Shown in pieces: positions 40,746-49,246 of a DNA stretch of 64,000 nt (its first letter is position 1; each line of letters begins with the position of its first letter). Below the pieces are notes generated by a model. The model was given only the letters and a program-made list of their open reading frames with translations. It was not told the DNA's origin and did no database searches. Position numbers and translations under genes: made by a program. This stretch comes from Sporomusa acidovorans (GTDB taxonomy: Bacteria > Bacillota > Negativicutes > Sporomusales > Sporomusaceae). Location: contig NZ_FNAM01000001.1 of NCBI RefSeq assembly GCF_900101845.1, positions 62,001-126,000 of the forward strand, given 5' to 3'.

Positions 40746-41256
40746 AGTTTATACTAAAACCGGTGATAAAGGAACAACTAGTCTCCTCACCGGCGAACGG
40801 GTCAGTAAGACAAGTGCCCGCGTAGAAGCCTACGGTACTGTTGACGAAATAAACTCCGCGTTAGGGTTAGCCCGTGCCCATTGTACTAAGACGGAAGTCA
40901 AAGATACCATACTCAAACTTCAGAATTTGTTAATGTCAATTATGGCCGATTTAGCCAGTACCGGCGGTGATAAGGAGCATTATGTAACAGCCGGACATGT
41001 AACAACTCTTGAGCAAATAATTGATGAATTTGATAGTAAACTGCCCCCACTAAAAAATTTCATTATTCCGGGTGAAACACCGGGCGCAGCAGCACTTGAT
41101 TTGGCCCGAACAGTTACAAGGCGGGCAGAACGTCAGACCTTACGTCTGAAAGAACAGAAAGCCGATAACAACGTGACGGACGACTTGTTAATCAGCCTAA
41201 ATCGTCTGTCAGACTTATGTTTTGTGTTATCTCGTTATGAAGCAGAGAGTAAATAG
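40738..41256 (+). CDS. PduO-type ATP:cob(I)alamin adenosyltransferase
   Basis: This 172-aa enzyme starts at ATG 40738 behind GGGAGG, inside the end of ndk. It shows the PduO-type signatures: [21 protein letters not shown] at the N-terminus, [43 protein letters not shown] and [17 protein letters not shown]. The reaction converts cob(I)alamin plus ATP to adenosylcobalamin, the cofactor of B12 mutases. A B12-domain mutase-like protein is encoded at 20098, so this enzyme could supply its cofactor; that link is inference, since the genes are 20 kb apart. Confidence 0.92.
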   Translation: MSKVYTKTGDKGTTSLLTGERVSKTSARVEAYGTVDEINSALGLARAHCTKTEVKDTILKLQNLLMSIMADLASTGGDKEHYVTAGHVTTLEQIIDEFDSKLPPLKNFIIPGETPGAAALDLARTVTRRAERQTLRLKEQKADNNVTDDLLISLNRLSDLCFVLSRYEAESK

Positions 41257-41272
41257 TTAAAGGTGATGAATT

Positions 41273-41482
41273 ATGCCGATTTATAATTTTATCTGCAATG
41301 AATGTGGTGAGAAGTTTGAACAATTATGCCGTATTAGCTGGCAGGGAACTGTTACCTGTCCCGCGTGCAAGCAGACTGATGTTAAAAAAGTAATTTCTCT
41401 TATTAGCAGTCATGGTCGTTCCGGAGGCGATAGCAGCGAATGCTCAGGCAAAAGTTGCAGTGGTTGCAGTGGCTGTAAATAG
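41273..41482 (+). CDS. FmdB-type zinc-ribbon protein
   Basis: This 69-aa protein has the FmdB regulatory domain: MPIYNFICNECGEKFEQLC followed by VTCPACKQTDVKKVIS, giving a C-x2-C / C-x2-C zinc ribbon. The tail is a Ser/Cys/Gly-rich segment (SGKSCSGCSGCK) typical of the group. FmdB was named as a regulator of formamidase, but most members have no tested role. It lies 16 bases after the adenosyltransferase gene and probably belongs to the same transcript. Confidence 0.85.
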   Translation: MPIYNFICNECGEKFEQLCRISWQGTVTCPACKQTDVKKVISLISSHGRSGGDSSECSGKSCSGCSGCK

Positions 41483-41564
41483 CATTGGGCGCCATTTCCT
41501 ATAAAAAAACCTTTTGCGCTAAAAGAAAGATAGATATTGCACAACTTTGCTCAATCCGCATAAA

Positions 41565-41594
41565 CTATATTGATAACGTAAGGTTGCATAAACT
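41565..41594 (+). promoter_or_regulatory. Sigma-E-like sporulation promoter
   Basis: CTATATT (41565-41571) and CATAAACT (41587-41594) are separated by 15 bases, close to the mother-cell sigma-E consensus. Transcription would begin about 30 bases before a 24-codon gene. A second copy of GCATAAACTAT lies at 41558-41568. Confidence 0.55.
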
Positions 41595-41624
41595 ATCGAT
41601 ATAGTTCAATGGGGGGCGAGCACT

Positions 41625-41699
41625 ATGAATTTTCATTTTTATGTGATGTCACTGCCGGGACCGCTGCGTAAATTGATGCGTATGTTCATAAAAGGATAG
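41625..41699 (+). CDS. SpoVM-like sporulation micropeptide candidate (24 aa)
   Basis: ATG 41625 has GGGGGGCGAG at good distance. The 24-residue peptide aligned by eye with Bacillus SpoVM (26 aa) shares the start with F3, the L-P pair in the middle, a Leu three residues after the Pro, the I/L-V/M-R turn and a basic end; LPGPLRKLMRMFIKG is an amphipathic cationic helix after the Pro, as in SpoVM. Family knowledge: SpoVM recognises the convex forespore membrane and anchors SpoIVA, whose gene is in this window. A sigma-E-like promoter and a perfect 20-bp terminator frame the gene, which supports a stand-alone mother-cell unit. Any single match is weak; the combination makes it plausible. Confidence 0.6.
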   Translation: MNFHFYVMSLPGPLRKLMRMFIKG

Positions 41700-41705
41700 A
41701 CAATC

Positions 41706-41756
41706 TGTACATACAAAAAGAGCTATTGTCAGGCAGTAGCTCTTTTTGTATGTACA
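41706..41756 (+). terminator. Intrinsic terminator after the SpoVM-like gene
   Basis: The arms at 41706-41725 and 41737-41756 are perfect 20-base inverse copies around an 11-base loop. A T run is inside the 3' arm. Confidence 0.9.
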
Positions 41757-41965
41757 GGGGGATTTTTCTTTCTTTATTTTGTTTTATTTTTCCAATATAA
41801 TTAAATGGAAAAAATTTATAAATATGGAATAAAAACTAGAAAAATTGATCATTTTAACTTAAACAAAGTTGACTGAAAAGCAGGAATATTTGTAGTAAAC
41901 AGAGAATTATTCTAATCATATGTCAGTAGGGAATTTAAGCAGACCACAACAGGAGGGGACTAGCC

Positions 41966-44047
41966 ATGAAAGAGTACAAGAGCGACAAGTTAAGAAATGT
42001 TGGAATTGTAGCCCACGGCGGAGCCGGTAAAACATCCTTGACAGAAGCCATGTTATTTAATTCTGGCGCGGTTAACCGTTTAGGACGTGTTGATGATGGT
42101 TCGGCGACAACTGACTTTGAACCGGAAGAAGTCAAACGTAAGGTAACAATTAGTACGGCTTTAGCGCCTTGCGAGTGGCGCGATTACAAAATAAATTTTG
42201 TCGATACCCCGGGCTATGCTGATTTCGTTGCTGAAGTTAAGGGCGCTCTACGGGCTGTTGATAGTGCGCTCATTGTGCTGTGCGCCGCTGCTGGCGTGGA
42301 GGTAGAAACCGAAAAAGTATGGAAATATGCTTCTGAATTAGGTATGCCGCGTATCGGATTTATCAACAAAATGGACCGGGAAAACGCTGACTTTTATAGT
42401 GTTGTCGAAAGTATGAAGGAAAAATTCGGCAATGGCGTTGTCCCGGTTCAATTGCCGATCGGCGCTGAGGATAACTTCAAAGGTATTGTTAATATACTCA
42501 ACATGAAAGCCTACCTACCTGACAAAACAGGTAAGGAATATACGCAAGCCGATATTCCGGCAGATATGTCAGATAAAGCCGAAGAAGCAAGAATGGCACT
42601 TATTGAAGCAGCCGCGGAAGGCAATGATGAGCTTTTAACTAAATATCTTGAAGGAGAAGAATTAAGCGATGACGAAATAAAAAACGGTTTATTAGCCGGT
42701 ATTGCCCAAGCCAAAGTATTTCCGGTCTTCTGTGGATCAGCTCTTAAAAATATTGGTGTAAAACAGGTGCTTGACTCCATTGTTACTTACCTGCCAGCCT
42801 CGGATGCTACTTCGGTTTTGGGTTATCACCCTGTGAGTAATGATCCTGTTGAAAGAAATAGTACCGATCCTTTTTCCGCTATGGTCTTTAAAACAACCGC
42901 CGACCCCTTCGTTGGCCGCTTAAGTTATATTCGTCTGTTTTCCGGCAGTATGAAACCGGATACTACTCTCTATAACGCCACTAAACAAAAAGCTGAACGT
43001 ATTGGGACGATCTTTACGCTAAAAGGCAAACATCAAGATCCAATCACGAATGCAAACGCCGGCGATATTGTCGTTGTAGCGAAGCTGCAGGAAACCGCTA
43101 CCGGTGATTCTCTCTGCGACAAAGATAATCCCATTTTATTTGAACAGATTGCTTATCCCAAACCGATGTTTACCCGCACGGTTGAAGCCAAGAATAAAGG
43201 TGACGAAGATAAGATTGGGCAGGCGTTAGCCCGTCTCATGGACGAAGATCCAACCTTCAAAGTCCGTAAGGATGTGGAAACCCATCAATTGCTTATTTCC
43301 GGTATGGGTGAACTGCATTTGGATATTATAGCTGAACGTATGAAAAGAAAGTTCGGCGTTGAAACCCTGCTGGCTACACCAAAAGTGCCTTACCGTGAGA
43401 CTATTCGCGGTTCAGCCAAAGTAGAAGGCAAACACAAAAAGCAAAGCGGGGGACATGGACAGTATGGTCATGTCTGGCTGCAACTGGAACCACTCGCTCC
43501 TGGTAAGGATTTTGAGTTCGTTGATTCAATTTTTGGCGGTGCCGTACCACGTCAGTATATTCCCGCTGTTGAAAAAGGCGTAAAAGAAGCTTTAACCGGT
43601 GGCATACTTGCCGGCTATCCCATGGTTGATGTCAAAGTAACCTTAACTGATGGCTCATATCACACAGTCGATTCATCGGAGATGGCTTTTAAAATTGCCA
43701 GCGCCATGGCATTGCGTAAAGGCGTTTTACAAGCCAAACCCGTTTTGCTTGAGCCAATCTATTCTATAGAAGTTGTTGTCCCAGAACCCTATATGGGTGA
43801 TGTCATTGGGGATCTTAATACCAAGCGTGGACGAATTCAAGGTATGGAGCCCATTGGTGACGGACTTGGAAAAGTAAAAGCGCAAGTACCATTGGCGGAA
43901 ATGTTCCGCTACAGTATTGATCTTAGATCCATAACCCAAGGACGCGGTTCCTTTGATATGACTTTTTCTCATTATGAAGACGTACCGGCGCGTATTGCCG
44001 AATCAATCATTGCCAATGCCAAGAAAGATAAAGTAGAAGAGTCCTAA
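41966..44047 (+). CDS. fusA: Elongation factor G paralog (EF-G-like GTPase)
   Basis: This 693-aa protein has all five EF-G domains: GTPase (1-290), beta-barrel domain II, domain III, domain IV (about 480-600, GHGQYGHVWLQLEP) and domain V (VVVPEPYMGDVIGDLNTKRG). G-motifs are DTPGYADF and NKMDREN. The P-loop reads AHGGAGKTS where standard EF-G has AHIDAGKTT. Together with GAVNRLGRVDDGSATTDFEPEE as switch I, this marks the second EF-G group often annotated as elongation factor G-like or EF-G2. The canonical fusA would lie in the str operon, not here. AGGAGGGG precedes the ATG. Translocation or a ribosome-recycling/stress role cannot be told apart by sequence. Confidence 0.9.
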   Translation: MKEYKSDKLRNVGIVAHGGAGKTSLTEAMLFNSGAVNRLGRVDDGSATTDFEPEEVKRKVTISTALAPCEWRDYKINFVDTPGYADFVAEVKGALRAVDSALIVLCAAAGVEVETEKVWKYASELGMPRIGFINKMDRENADFYSVVESMKEKFGNGVVPVQLPIGAEDNFKGIVNILNMKAYLPDKTGKEYTQADIPADMSDKAEEARMALIEAAAEGNDELLTKYLEGEELSDDEIKNGLLAGIAQAKVFPVFCGSALKNIGVKQVLDSIVTYLPASDATSVLGYHPVSNDPVERNSTDPFSAMVFKTTADPFVGRLSYIRLFSGSMKPDTTLYNATKQKAERIGTIFTLKGKHQDPITNANAGDIVVVAKLQETATGDSLCDKDNPILFEQIAYPKPMFTRTVEAKNKGDEDKIGQALARLMDEDPTFKVRKDVETHQLLISGMGELHLDIIAERMKRKFGVETLLATPKVPYRETIRGSAKVEGKHKKQSGGHGQYGHVWLQLEPLAPGKDFEFVDSIFGGAVPRQYIPAVEKGVKEALTGGILAGYPMVDVKVTLTDGSYHTVDSSEMAFKIASAMALRKGVLQAKPVLLEPIYSIEVVVPEPYMGDVIGDLNTKRGRIQGMEPIGDGLGKVKAQVPLAEMFRYSIDLRSITQGRGSFDMTFSHYEDVPARIAESIIANAKKDKVEES

Positions 44048-44068
44048 TATAAGATATAAGGAAGAGTA

Positions 44069-44111
44069 AGCCTTGGTAGGGAGTTTGGACATCTGCCAGG
44101 GCTTTTTTCAT
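44069..44111 (+). terminator. Intrinsic terminator after the EF-G paralog
   Basis: AAGCCTTGGTAGG pairs with CTGCCAGGGCTT (with wobble pairs) around a loop, followed by TTTTTC. Confidence 0.7.
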
Positions 44112-44189
44112 GGAAATTTTGCTACAGCCGCCATATTGCGGTAAAATATGAGTAACATGAATTATATCATTAATTTTCGGAGGATTATT

Positions 44190-45005
44190 ATGAGCAAATT
44201 CGTTTTGCAACAAGCTATAAATAAAGTTTGGTATGGAACATTTACCAGCTTTGCGGCGTTAGGCATCAAACATGGCATATCTACTCGTCTGGGAGGCCAT
44301 AGCGCTTCTCCTTTTGCCAGCCTAAACCTGGGACTGCATACTGGTGATGATGCTGAAGTTGTTTGGCATAACAGACAGTTATTTTGTCAAGCCGTGGGCT
44401 TGACCGCAGAGAAAGTAGTCACTGCCGAACAAATACACGGTGATTCCATCTATCGAGTTACCGCAACAGATGCCGGGCGCGGTGCCCAACACTATGATGA
44501 AGCGATAAAAGGTACCGATGCGCTTATCACCAATGAACCGGGTCTGCCGTTAATGTTGTTTTTTGCTGACTGTGTACCGGTACTTATTGTTGACCCGGTA
44601 GCCAAAGCCATTGGCATAAGCCACGCTGGCTGGAAAGGTACGGTTGCCAAAATTGCGCAAAAAACTATATTCGCTATGCAGCGTCAGTTTCATACAAACC
44701 CGTCAGACTGCCTGGTAGGAATTGGGCCGTCAATCAGACCTTGCTGCTATGAAGTCGATGAAGCCGTAATTAATAAGCTGAGTGTGGAGTTTGACCATTG
44801 GGACAGACTGGTAAAGCCAACAGGTGAAAATCGCTGGCAACTAAATTTGTGGGAAGCCAATCGTCAACAACTTAACGAAATTGGTATCAGAGACAATAAT
44901 ATTACAGTTAGCCAAATATGCACAGCCGACAATACGGCCCTATTCTTTTCCCATCGTGCCGAGAAAGGCAATACCGGGCGAATTGGCGCCATTATCTCCT
45001 TATAG
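44190..45005 (+). CDS. pgeF: Peptidoglycan editing factor PgeF (YfiH/DUF152, laccase domain)
   Basis: I start at ATG 44190, preceded by CGGAGG; an upstream in-frame ATG at 44148 has no such site. The 271-aa protein shows the multicopper-oxidase-like YfiH motifs GISTRLGGHSASPFASLNLGLHTGDD, EQIHGD, LMLFFADCVPVLIVDP, ISHAGWKG and IGPSIRPCCYEVDE, containing the conserved His/Cys metal ligands. Family knowledge: PgeF hydrolyses wrongly incorporated amino acids from peptidoglycan precursors, and relatives act as purine nucleoside phosphorylases. In other Firmicutes it lies near yggS-sepF; here it is separated from them by about 7 kb of the dehydrogenase locus. Confidence 0.93.
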   Translation: MSKFVLQQAINKVWYGTFTSFAALGIKHGISTRLGGHSASPFASLNLGLHTGDDAEVVWHNRQLFCQAVGLTAEKVVTAEQIHGDSIYRVTATDAGRGAQHYDEAIKGTDALITNEPGLPLMLFFADCVPVLIVDPVAKAIGISHAGWKGTVAKIAQKTIFAMQRQFHTNPSDCLVGIGPSIRPCCYEVDEAVINKLSVEFDHWDRLVKPTGENRWQLNLWEANRQQLNEIGIRDNNITVSQICTADNTALFFSHRAEKGNTGRIGAIISL

Positions 45006-45048
45006 TAATTTTTGTAAACATATGTAGTTTTTAAATGCTATTTATTTC

Positions 45049-45077
45049 TTGAAATTAACACTTTAGCAAGCTATAAT
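45049..45077 (+). promoter_or_regulatory. Sigma-A promoter of the sigma-54 activator gene
   Basis: TTGAAA (45049-45054) and TATAAT (45072-45077) with a 17-base spacer; predicted start near 45085. Confidence 0.8.
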
Positions 45078-45086
45078 AGAATAAAC

Positions 45087-45100
45087 GTCAAATAATTGAC
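45087..45100. promoter_or_regulatory. Palindrome GTCAA-N4-TTGAC at the activator start site
   Basis: GTCAAATAATTGAC lies at about +3 to +16 of the predicted transcript. The same palindrome occurs at 46923 before the target operon, with flanking CGTCAA and TTGACAC also shared. The position suggests autorepression. Confidence 0.65.
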
Positions 45101-45107
45101 ACTAAGC

Positions 45108-45147
45108 AAAGACGCTGTATTTCCTTTGGGAAGATAGCGTCTTTTTG
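45108..45147 (+). terminator. Leader terminator before the sigma-54 activator
   Basis: AAAGACGCT pairs with AGCGTCTTT followed by TT; it lies inside the predicted leader, only a few bases before the activator's ribosome binding site. It may end pgeF transcripts or attenuate the activator gene. Confidence 0.7.
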
Positions 45148-45168
45148 ACTATAAGGAGGTATGACAGC

Positions 45169-46914
45169 ATGCTCCCATTATGCATAAAAGACATTATTAT
45201 TACCAATGTTATCGTAATGGATCCATCAACCGTACTTGCTGACGTGGCTAATGTTATCGCGAATAATGAACAAAGCGCCATTATTATAAGAGCAGAGAGC
45301 AACTGGGGCTATATTACGTTAAACGACCTCAGCCGTACCGGTCAATGTGCCCAAGATATTGCTAATTTTGATGCTGTAATTACTTCAGCCTCCTGTTTAG
45401 ATGACATAGTGGAAAATTACCCGGCAAATCTGCTGCGAACACCTGTTTTGTTTGAAGATGATCAAAAAATAGTAGGGATCAGTACTCCTGAATCATTAAT
45501 TGATGCACTGCTTACCCAATACCATCTTCAGCAGGCACGTATGACAGCTGTTTTAGATACGGTTGGTGAATCGGTATGTATTATTGATCCGAATAATAAA
45601 GTCGTAGTATGGAATAAACGCGCCGAGAGACTATATGGCATTGCCGCTGATAGTATTTTAGGCAACCGGATTGATAATTTTTTTACAAATTTGCTGGTGA
45701 AAAAGGCGCTTGCTGAGCAGCTCGTTGTCAAAGATCAATATCATAAACCTTGTTCAAGTACCCATGTACTTATTAATGCCGCCCCCATTTTCCTAAAAAG
45801 CGAGGTTGTTGGCGGAGTTAGTGCCGAACGCGATATTACCGAAGTGGTAACACTGAATCAGGAACTCACGCGAACTAGCCGCAAAGTGCAGTCCCTGGAA
45901 AGCCAAATTGATAAAATCAACGCCGGAACCGATGCATTTGCCAATGTTTCCGGCCACAGCCCAGGCATAGTAACCGCCGTGAGCATGGCCAGACGAGTAG
46001 CAGCTACCAATGCGCCACTACTTATCAGAGGTGAAAGCGGTACAGGCAAGGAAGTATTTGCCAGGGCTGTACATACGGCCAGTGGCCGTCAAGGTAAATT
46101 CATGGAAATTAACTGCGGGGCCATTCCTGCCAATTTATTTGAAAGTGAACTTTTTGGCTATCAGTCCGGAGCTTTTACAGGCGCTGACAAAAAAGGAAAG
46201 GTAGGCCTGATTGAACTTGCTGACGGCGGTACCGTATTTCTCGATGAAATTGGTGAAATGCCGAAAGAGATGCAGGTAAAATTACTCAGAGTTCTCCAAG
46301 AAAAAAGTTTTTATCGGGTAGGCGGTGAAAAACCAATACAAGTAGATGTGCGAATTATTTCGGCTACCCATCGTGACCTGGAAGAAATGATAGTTACTGG
46401 CGATTTTCGAGAGGATTTATACTACCGCCTGAATGTTGTCACCTTATATTTACCTCCGCTGCGTGACAGACGGGAAGATATTCCCGAATTAGTATACCGC
46501 AAGCTCAAAAACTTTACCGCCAACTCTAACCAGGAAGCTGTAATTAACAAAGTGGATCCGGCGCTTATGGCCGTTTTTTTAGAACACGACTGGCCGGGAA
46601 ATGTCCGTGAACTTAATAATATTCTGGAGCGTCTGGTCATTCTTACCGATGGTGACAGCTTAACAACAGCTAATTTGCCGCCTAATTTTCTTACTAATGG
46701 GCATCACGGCAAGCCTATTGACAAATTACCCGAAAACGCCAAACTAAAAACCATTCCGGAATTATCAACCCTGGAACGTTTACTTATTGAGCAAACCTTG
46801 AAGGAAGTTAACTTCAATAAAGCAATGGCAGCGAAAAAACTGGGCATTCCCCGCAGTACCTTGTATTATAAAATGCACCAATTTAACTTGGAAGATATTA
46901 ATGTCAATAAATAG
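45169..46914 (+). CDS. Sigma-54-dependent transcriptional activator (CBS-PAS-AAA-Fis)
   Basis: The start ATG 45169 follows ATAAGGAGG. The 581-aa protein has a pair of CBS-like repeats at residues 1-120, a PAS domain at about 128-245 ([21 protein letters not shown]), and a short coiled linker. The AAA+ domain has Walker A GESGTGKE at 288-295, GAFTGA at 334-339, which contacts sigma-54, [13 protein letters not shown] and the arginine region [12 protein letters not shown]-terminal Fis-type helix-turn-helix ends it ([17 protein letters not shown]). The sensor ligand is unknown; CBS pairs usually bind adenine nucleotides. The five-gene dehydrogenase operon downstream has a perfect sigma-54 promoter, so this is its likely activator. 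Confidence 0.93.
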   Translation: MLPLCIKDIIITNVIVMDPSTVLADVANVIANNEQSAIIIRAESNWGYITLNDLSRTGQCAQDIANFDAVITSASCLDDIVENYPANLLRTPVLFEDDQKIVGISTPESLIDALLTQYHLQQARMTAVLDTVGESVCIIDPNNKVVVWNKRAERLYGIAADSILGNRIDNFFTNLLVKKALAEQLVVKDQYHKPCSSTHVLINAAPIFLKSEVVGGVSAERDITEVVTLNQELTRTSRKVQSLESQIDKINAGTDAFANVSGHSPGIVTAVSMARRVAATNAPLLIRGESGTGKEVFARAVHTASGRQGKFMEINCGAIPANLFESELFGYQSGAFTGADKKGKVGLIELADGGTVFLDEIGEMPKEMQVKLLRVLQEKSFYRVGGEKPIQVDVRIISATHRDLEEMIVTGDFREDLYYRLNVVTLYLPPLRDRREDIPELVYRKLKNFTANSNQEAVINKVDPALMAVFLEHDWPGNVRELNNILERLVILTDGDSLTTANLPPNFLTNGHHGKPIDKLPENAKLKTIPELSTLERLLIEQTLKEVNFNKAMAAKKLGIPRSTLYYKMHQFNLEDINVNK

Positions 46915-46922
46915 ACGACAGC

Positions 46923-46936
46923 GTCAAAAACTTGAC
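46923..46936. promoter_or_regulatory. Palindrome GTCAA-N4-TTGAC, likely activator (UAS) site
   Basis: GTCAAAAACTTGAC is centred about 108 bases before the -24 box of the sigma-54 promoter, a normal enhancer distance. It repeats the palindrome at 45087. Confidence 0.65.
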
Positions 46937-46950
46937 ACATTTATGATTTG

Positions 46951-46982
46951 CGCCTCCTCAGCCAGAGGAGGCGTTTTTTTTA
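46951..46982 (+). terminator. Intrinsic terminator after the activator gene
   Basis: CGCCTCCTC pairs with GAGGAGGCG around AGCCA, followed by eight T. Confidence 0.95.
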
Positions 46983-47035
46983 AGAGCAATCCTATTTACT
47001 GGTTTTCTCAATGAAATTTTCGTCGCTATTTATAT

Positions 47036-47050
47036 TGGCACACTTCTTGC
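47036..47050 (+). promoter_or_regulatory. Sigma-54 (-24/-12) promoter
   Basis: TGGCAC (47036-47041), five bases, TTGC (47047-47050) matches the sigma-54 consensus exactly, 27 bases before the first gene of the dehydrogenase operon. Confidence 0.93.
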
Positions 47051-47077
47051 TGTTTAAATAGACAAGGAGGTGCAGTT

Positions 47078-47383
47078 ATGCGAATTACTAATCATCCAAT
47101 TTTAGAGTTTCCCCCAAAAGAAAAAGTCTCATTCAGCTTCAATGGCCAGTCACTTGAAGGTTATGCTGGTGAACCTATTGTTGCCGCGCTGCATGCCGCC
47201 GGTATCACAGTGCTTAAACATAGTCACGAACTGAATCGGCCGCGAGGATTGTTCTGCGCAATCGGCAATTGTTCATCCTGCTTAATGACTGTTAACGGGA
47301 TGCCAAATGTGCGGGTATGTGTTGAACCACTCGTTGAAGGTATGAGGGTAGAAACTCAAGTGGGAAGAGGTAAACTGCCATGA
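47078..47383 (+). CDS. 2Fe-2S ferredoxin-like subunit of an amino-acid dehydrogenase (HcnA-like)
   Basis: This 101-aa protein is a small plant-type [2Fe-2S] domain: FSFNGQSLEGYAGEPIVAALHAAGI and the ligand set C-x4-C-x2-C-x12-C in GLFCAIGNCSSCLMTV to VRVC. Proteins of this size are the A subunits of HcnABC-type and D-hydroxyproline/opine dehydrogenases, passing electrons from the flavin subunits. AAGGAGG precedes the ATG. It is the first of five overlapping genes behind the sigma-54 promoter; its last bases overlap the next start. Confidence 0.9.
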   Translation: MRITNHPILEFPPKEKVSFSFNGQSLEGYAGEPIVAALHAAGITVLKHSHELNRPRGLFCAIGNCSSCLMTVNGMPNVRVCVEPLVEGMRVETQVGRGKLP

Positions 47384-48486
47384 AAATAGATATTGCAGTT
47401 ATCGGTGCCGGCCCTGCAGGCTTAATGGCAGCTATTCAAGCCGGCAGTCAGGGAGCTTCGGTGCTTTTAATTGAGCGTGCCGCCAATTTAGGCGGGCAAC
47501 TCATCAAACAAACACACAAATTTTTTGGTTCTAAAAGCCAATTCGCCGGTGAACGCGGTGTAACTATTGCCGCTATGCTAATAGAAAAAACACTAAGCAA
47601 TAAAAATGTTACCACCTGGACAAATGCCACTGTATTGGGATATTACCAGGAAGAAAAAGTTCTGACCGTCAACCGTCAGGGCAATTATGCTACAGTACAG
47701 GCAAAGAAGATCATTGTTGCTACCGGTGCCTCTGAAAAAACATTGGCTTTTCCGGGTAACGACCTACCTGGCGTTTACGGCGCCGGTGCAGTCCAAACTT
47801 TGATGAACGTTTATGGCGTTATGCCTGGCAAGCGATTATTAATGATAGGCGCAGGCAATATCGGCCTAATAGTAGCGTATCAACTGCTACAGGCCGGCGT
47901 AGAAGTTGCGGGCATTGTGGAAGCAGCCCCGACAATTGGCGGTTACCTGGTTCATGCCGCCAAAATCCGCCGGGCCGGTATTCCCATCTATACTTCTCAT
48001 AGTATAAAAGCTGCTTATGGCTCACCTGCCCTAAACAAAGCAACCATATATCGGCTTGATAAAAATTGGCAGCCAATCGCCGGTACTGAGTTTGACCTTA
48101 GGATTGACGGACTCTGCCTGGCCGTCGGGCTTACACCGCTTGCCGAGCTATTGTGGCAAGCTGGCTGTCAAATGCTCTATGTGCCGGAACTGGGCGGTTA
48201 TGTGCCATTACGCGACGATACATTACAGACTACCCAGCCTGATATCTATGTTGCCGGTGACGTAGCCGGCGTTGAAGAAGCCTCGGCGGCCATGGTCGAA
48301 GGTAAATTAGCCGGAATGGCTGCTGCTGCCGGTATCGGACTGTTGACATCTTCCCAGCAAGAAAATTATAGCGAACTTAAAAACCAATTGACTGTCCTTC
48401 GAGCTGGAGATATCAGTAATAAAATACGTTTCGGCCTTGCTAAGGCAACAATCAGCAGTCAAGCGGAGGTGATGCAAAATGCTTGA
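47380..48486 (+). CDS. FAD/NAD(P)-dependent oxidoreductase subunit (HcnB-like)
   Basis: This 368-aa flavoprotein has GAGPAGLMAAIQAGSQGA at about 9-26 for FAD, the GG motif ATGASEKTLAFPGNDLPGVYGAGA and a second Rossmann motif GAGNIGLIVAYQLLQAGV for a nicotinamide nucleotide. A C-terminal FAD strand reads DIYVAGDVAGVEEASAAMVEGKLAG. It matches the B subunit of HcnABC-like dehydrogenases and opine oxidases, but is shorter because the usual C-terminal BFD-type Fe-S domain is encoded separately (48971). It overlaps its neighbours by 4 and 8 bases. Confidence 0.9.
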   Translation: MKIDIAVIGAGPAGLMAAIQAGSQGASVLLIERAANLGGQLIKQTHKFFGSKSQFAGERGVTIAAMLIEKTLSNKNVTTWTNATVLGYYQEEKVLTVNRQGNYATVQAKKIIVATGASEKTLAFPGNDLPGVYGAGAVQTLMNVYGVMPGKRLLMIGAGNIGLIVAYQLLQAGVEVAGIVEAAPTIGGYLVHAAKIRRAGIPIYTSHSIKAAYGSPALNKATIYRLDKNWQPIAGTEFDLRIDGLCLAVGLTPLAELLWQAGCQMLYVPELGGYVPLRDDTLQTTQPDIYVAGDVAGVEEASAAMVEGKLAGMAAAAGIGLLTSSQQENYSELKNQLTVLRAGDISNKIRFGLAKATISSQAEVMQNA

Positions 48487-48967
48487 ACAAACAGGGATAC
48501 CGACTACCGATAAAATTAGTGCTGTTTTGCCAGTTATGGAACGTTTAAACAAGGGGCCGATCGCAATCTTTGAATGTTTTCAAAATATTCCTTGTAATCC
48601 CTGCGTTGATGCTTGTCCGCAAGGGGCGATTTCTATTGGTGCTGATATCAATGAGCGCCCGGTACTTGATGAAAGCAAATGCAATGGCTGTGGTATTTGT
48701 ATAACACATTGTCCCGGTCTATCCATTTTTGTTATTGACTATGCTTATGCCCCGGATACGGCTTTGATTAAATTGCCGTACGAATATTGGCCGTTGCCTG
48801 CGACCGGTGAAACCGTGGATGCCTTGAACCGTCAGGGGAAAGCAGTCGCTGCCGCCGAAATTGTGCGGGTACAACAAAATAAAAACAAGACAAATGTGGT
48901 ATGGGTATCTGTCCCCAAAGCATTAATTATGGAAGTGCGGGGCATCGCCCTGCGAAAGGAGGGCTAA
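48479..48967 (+). CDS. Ferredoxin-like protein with two 4Fe-4S motifs
   Basis: This 162-aa protein has two cysteine clusters: IPCNPCVDACPQGAI near residues 38-52 and CNGCGICITHCPG near 67-79. These are suitable for two [4Fe-4S] centres. N- and C-terminal extensions of about 30 and 80 residues have no metal motif. Within the operon it probably moves electrons from the flavin subunits to an external acceptor. Such an extra ferredoxin is not present in the aerobic HcnABC type; it fits an anaerobe. Confidence 0.88.
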   Translation: MLEQTGIPTTDKISAVLPVMERLNKGPIAIFECFQNIPCNPCVDACPQGAISIGADINERPVLDESKCNGCGICITHCPGLSIFVIDYAYAPDTALIKLPYEYWPLPATGETVDALNRQGKAVAAAEIVRVQQNKNKTNVVWVSVPKALIMEVRGIALRKEG

Positions 48968-48970
48968 ACC

Positions 48971-49246
48971 ATGACTGAGCCTGTTATTATCTGTCGTTGT
49001 GAAGACATTACCCTTGAAGAGATTCAAGAACTTATCAAACAAGGAAAACATACCATAGAAGAACTAAAACGCGAATGTCGGTGCGGCATGGGTCCTTGCC
49101 AGGGGCGGACTTGTACCCCGCTTATTGCGCAAGAACTGGCCAAAACGCTAAAAAGTAATGTCGGCGATGTTGCCTTACCGACGTTCCGGCCGCCGACTGC
49201 CCCCATATCGTTAGGTGCTCTAGCCAGGGGTGACAATCATGATTAA
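48971..49246 (+). CDS. BFD-like [2Fe-2S] protein
   Basis: This 91-aa protein has the bacterioferritin-associated-ferredoxin pattern: IICRCEDITLEEIQELIKQG and CRCGMGPCQGRTC, giving C-x-C and C-x4-C ligand pairs. In related dehydrogenases this domain is the C-terminal end of the B flavoprotein; here it is a separate gene. GGAGG lies before the ATG (start 48971, 3 bases after the previous stop), and the end overlaps the next gene. Confidence 0.9.
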   Translation: MTEPVIICRCEDITLEEIQELIKQGKHTIEELKRECRCGMGPCQGRTCTPLIAQELAKTLKSNVGDVALPTFRPPTAPISLGALARGDNHD

